Assembly: GCF_003852525.1 (NCBI RefSeq) | Contig: NZ_QAJL01000004.1 | Span: forward strand, 748,459 to 812,458 | Length of the DNA: 64,000 nt | Source: Pedobacter sp. KBW06 | GTDB taxonomy: Bacteria > Bacteroidota > Bacteroidia > Sphingobacteriales > Sphingobacteriaceae | Reading direction: 5' to 3' | In this document: in pieces, positions 63,280 to 64,000 of the stretch | How the letters are laid out: every line of letters starts with the position of its first letter | Position numbering within the stretch: the stretch's first letter is position 1 | The notes under the pieces: model-generated | What the model saw: only the letters and a program-made list of their open reading frames with translations | Told to the model about the DNA's origin: nothing | Database searches by the model: none | Program-made: the position numbers and the translations under genes

Positions 63280-63606
63280 ATGAAAATGCTACACCGTATA
63301 CCTGTTGAATTGATCTTTTGGATCACAGCCCTGGTATTGCTGGCAGCTGCAGCGCCGGAAAAACATGGGCATATTCATCACTTTACGCTTTGTCCACTGG
63401 CAAATATGGGATTTGACTGGTGTCCGGGATGTGGAATTGGAAGAGCAATCACACAATTGTTCCATGGAAACATCAGGGAAAGCCTGGAACAACATTGGTT
63501 CGGAATTCCAGCGCTGATGATCATTGTTCATCGAATAATAGAACTGGTTAACAGAATAATAATTAATAACAGAAAATTAAAATATAAGGAGAAAAGATAT
63601 GTTTGA
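63280..63606 (+). CDS. DUF2752 membrane protein
   Basis: A 108-residue protein with a hydrophobic first helix and the DUF2752 signature CPLANMGFDWCPGCGIGRA, which contains three cysteines in a CPxCGxG pattern. The Cys cluster may bind metal, but no function is established. Its stop overlaps the start of the TM2 gene by 8 bp, so the two are translationally coupled. Confidence 0.9.
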   Translation: MKMLHRIPVELIFWITALVLLAAAAPEKHGHIHHFTLCPLANMGFDWCPGCGIGRAITQLFHGNIRESLEQHWFGIPALMIIVHRIIELVNRIIINNRKLKYKEKRYV

Positions 63607-63958
63607 TTCACCATTTATGTCATTGCCGGGTATCACACCCCAGGAATATTCGTACTTGCAGACTGCAACTACCGGATTTAGTGAACAACAGTTGAGAGGA
63701 TTTTTAATGATTTATGGAAGTAAAAGAAGAAATCCGGATGATATGGTCTTGTACTGTATCCTGGGCTTTTTTGTTCCTGGATTGCCTCGTTTCCTTGTCA
63801 ATCAAATTGGAATGGGTGTTTTGTATTTCTTTACTGTAGGCTTATGCTTTATAGGAACGATCATCGATTTGATCAACCACAAAACCCTGGCTTTCGAATA
63901 CAACCAGAGAATGGTTTTTGAAAGTCTGCAAATGGTAAAAATGGGAAACCTTCAATAG
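63599..63958 (+). CDS. TM2-domain membrane protein
   Basis: A 119-residue protein with the TM2 fold: two transmembrane helices around VLYCILGFFVPGLPRFLVN and MGVLYFFTVGLCFIGTIIDL, with the Asp-x-x-x-hairpin region (GTIIDLIN). TM2 proteins are of unknown function. It starts within the 3' end of the DUF2752 gene (8-bp overlap), an arrangement that points to a linked role. A terminator follows at the window end. Confidence 0.9.
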   Translation: MFDSPFMSLPGITPQEYSYLQTATTGFSEQQLRGFLMIYGSKRRNPDDMVLYCILGFFVPGLPRFLVNQIGMGVLYFFTVGLCFIGTIIDLINHKTLAFEYNQRMVFESLQMVKMGNLQ

Positions 63959-63976
63959 AACTATTTTTAGAGAAAA

Positions 63977-64000
63977 GCCGGTGCAAGTATTTGTACCGGC
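63977..64000 (+). terminator. Terminator hairpin at window end
   Basis: GCCGGTGCAA pairs with TTGTACCGGC (10 pairs including one G-U-type) around GTAT. The T-tract, if any, lies beyond the window. Confidence 0.75.

Overview
The window looks like chromosomal DNA of a Bacteroidota bacterium, most likely Sphingobacteriaceae and Pedobacter-like. The support is a PorX regulator with a PglZ domain, a fused LpxC/FabZ, a SusC/SusD pair with an ECF sigma factor and FecR, a DUF4175 protein beside YbeY, HYC_CC_PP and HMA proteins, Bacteroidota-type promoters (TTTG / TAnnTTTG) and an EF-P with Asn at the loop tip. There are no phage, transposase, CRISPR or tRNA/rRNA genes. Gene density is high and most genes are housekeeping.

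Left part (1-16.5 kb): the end of an aldehyde dehydrogenase, a YgiD-type dioxygenase, a YceI protein, a three-gene envelope module (HYC_CC_PP small protein, secreted HMA-domain protein, beta-barrel protein) that looks metal-related, a cyclophilin, exonuclease III, hutI-hutG, an OmpA-family protein, 5-formyl-THF cyclo-ligase, EF-P, and the lipid A operon lpxD-lpxC/fabZ-lpxA with a small ABC ATPase, then an HD phosphohydrolase.

Middle (16.5-34 kb): PorX (type IX secretion regulation), TsaE, alanine dehydrogenase, then enzymes of D-alanine-containing peptides (a secreted VanX-like dipeptidase and a PBP4-like lipoprotein carboxypeptidase), a PDZ aspartyl protease, a cold shock protein, a glycerophosphodiesterase, the large coiled-coil DUF4175 protein, YbeY and an ABC-F ATPase. 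A 146-bp imperfect palindrome lies between YbeY and the ABC-F gene.

Origin-like region (34-40.4 kb): two parS-like sites lie immediately upstream of mnmG. Six kb further on, the roughly 400-bp, very AT-rich nadB/nadA intergenic region holds a perfect DnaA box and several near matches. Hand counts suggest that G versus C composition on the + strand changes across this area. Together these make it a good candidate for the chromosomal replication origin and its ParB centromere.

Right part (40.4-64 kb): nadA, thiL, rmuC, an FAD oxidoreductase, a zinc metallopeptidase, apaG, a Dus enzyme, a CPBP protease, a DUF2007 protein and cdsA. Next comes a nutrient-uptake and signalling locus: ECF sigma, small membrane protein, strong terminator, FecR, SusC with STN domain, SusD, a HExxH lipoprotein and a DUF4302 lipoprotein. 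The last two share a homologous C-terminal domain. After an intergenic stretch with four GTGGACT repeats at exactly 11-bp spacing come DUF3820, mfd, and a DUF2752/TM2 pair at the window end.
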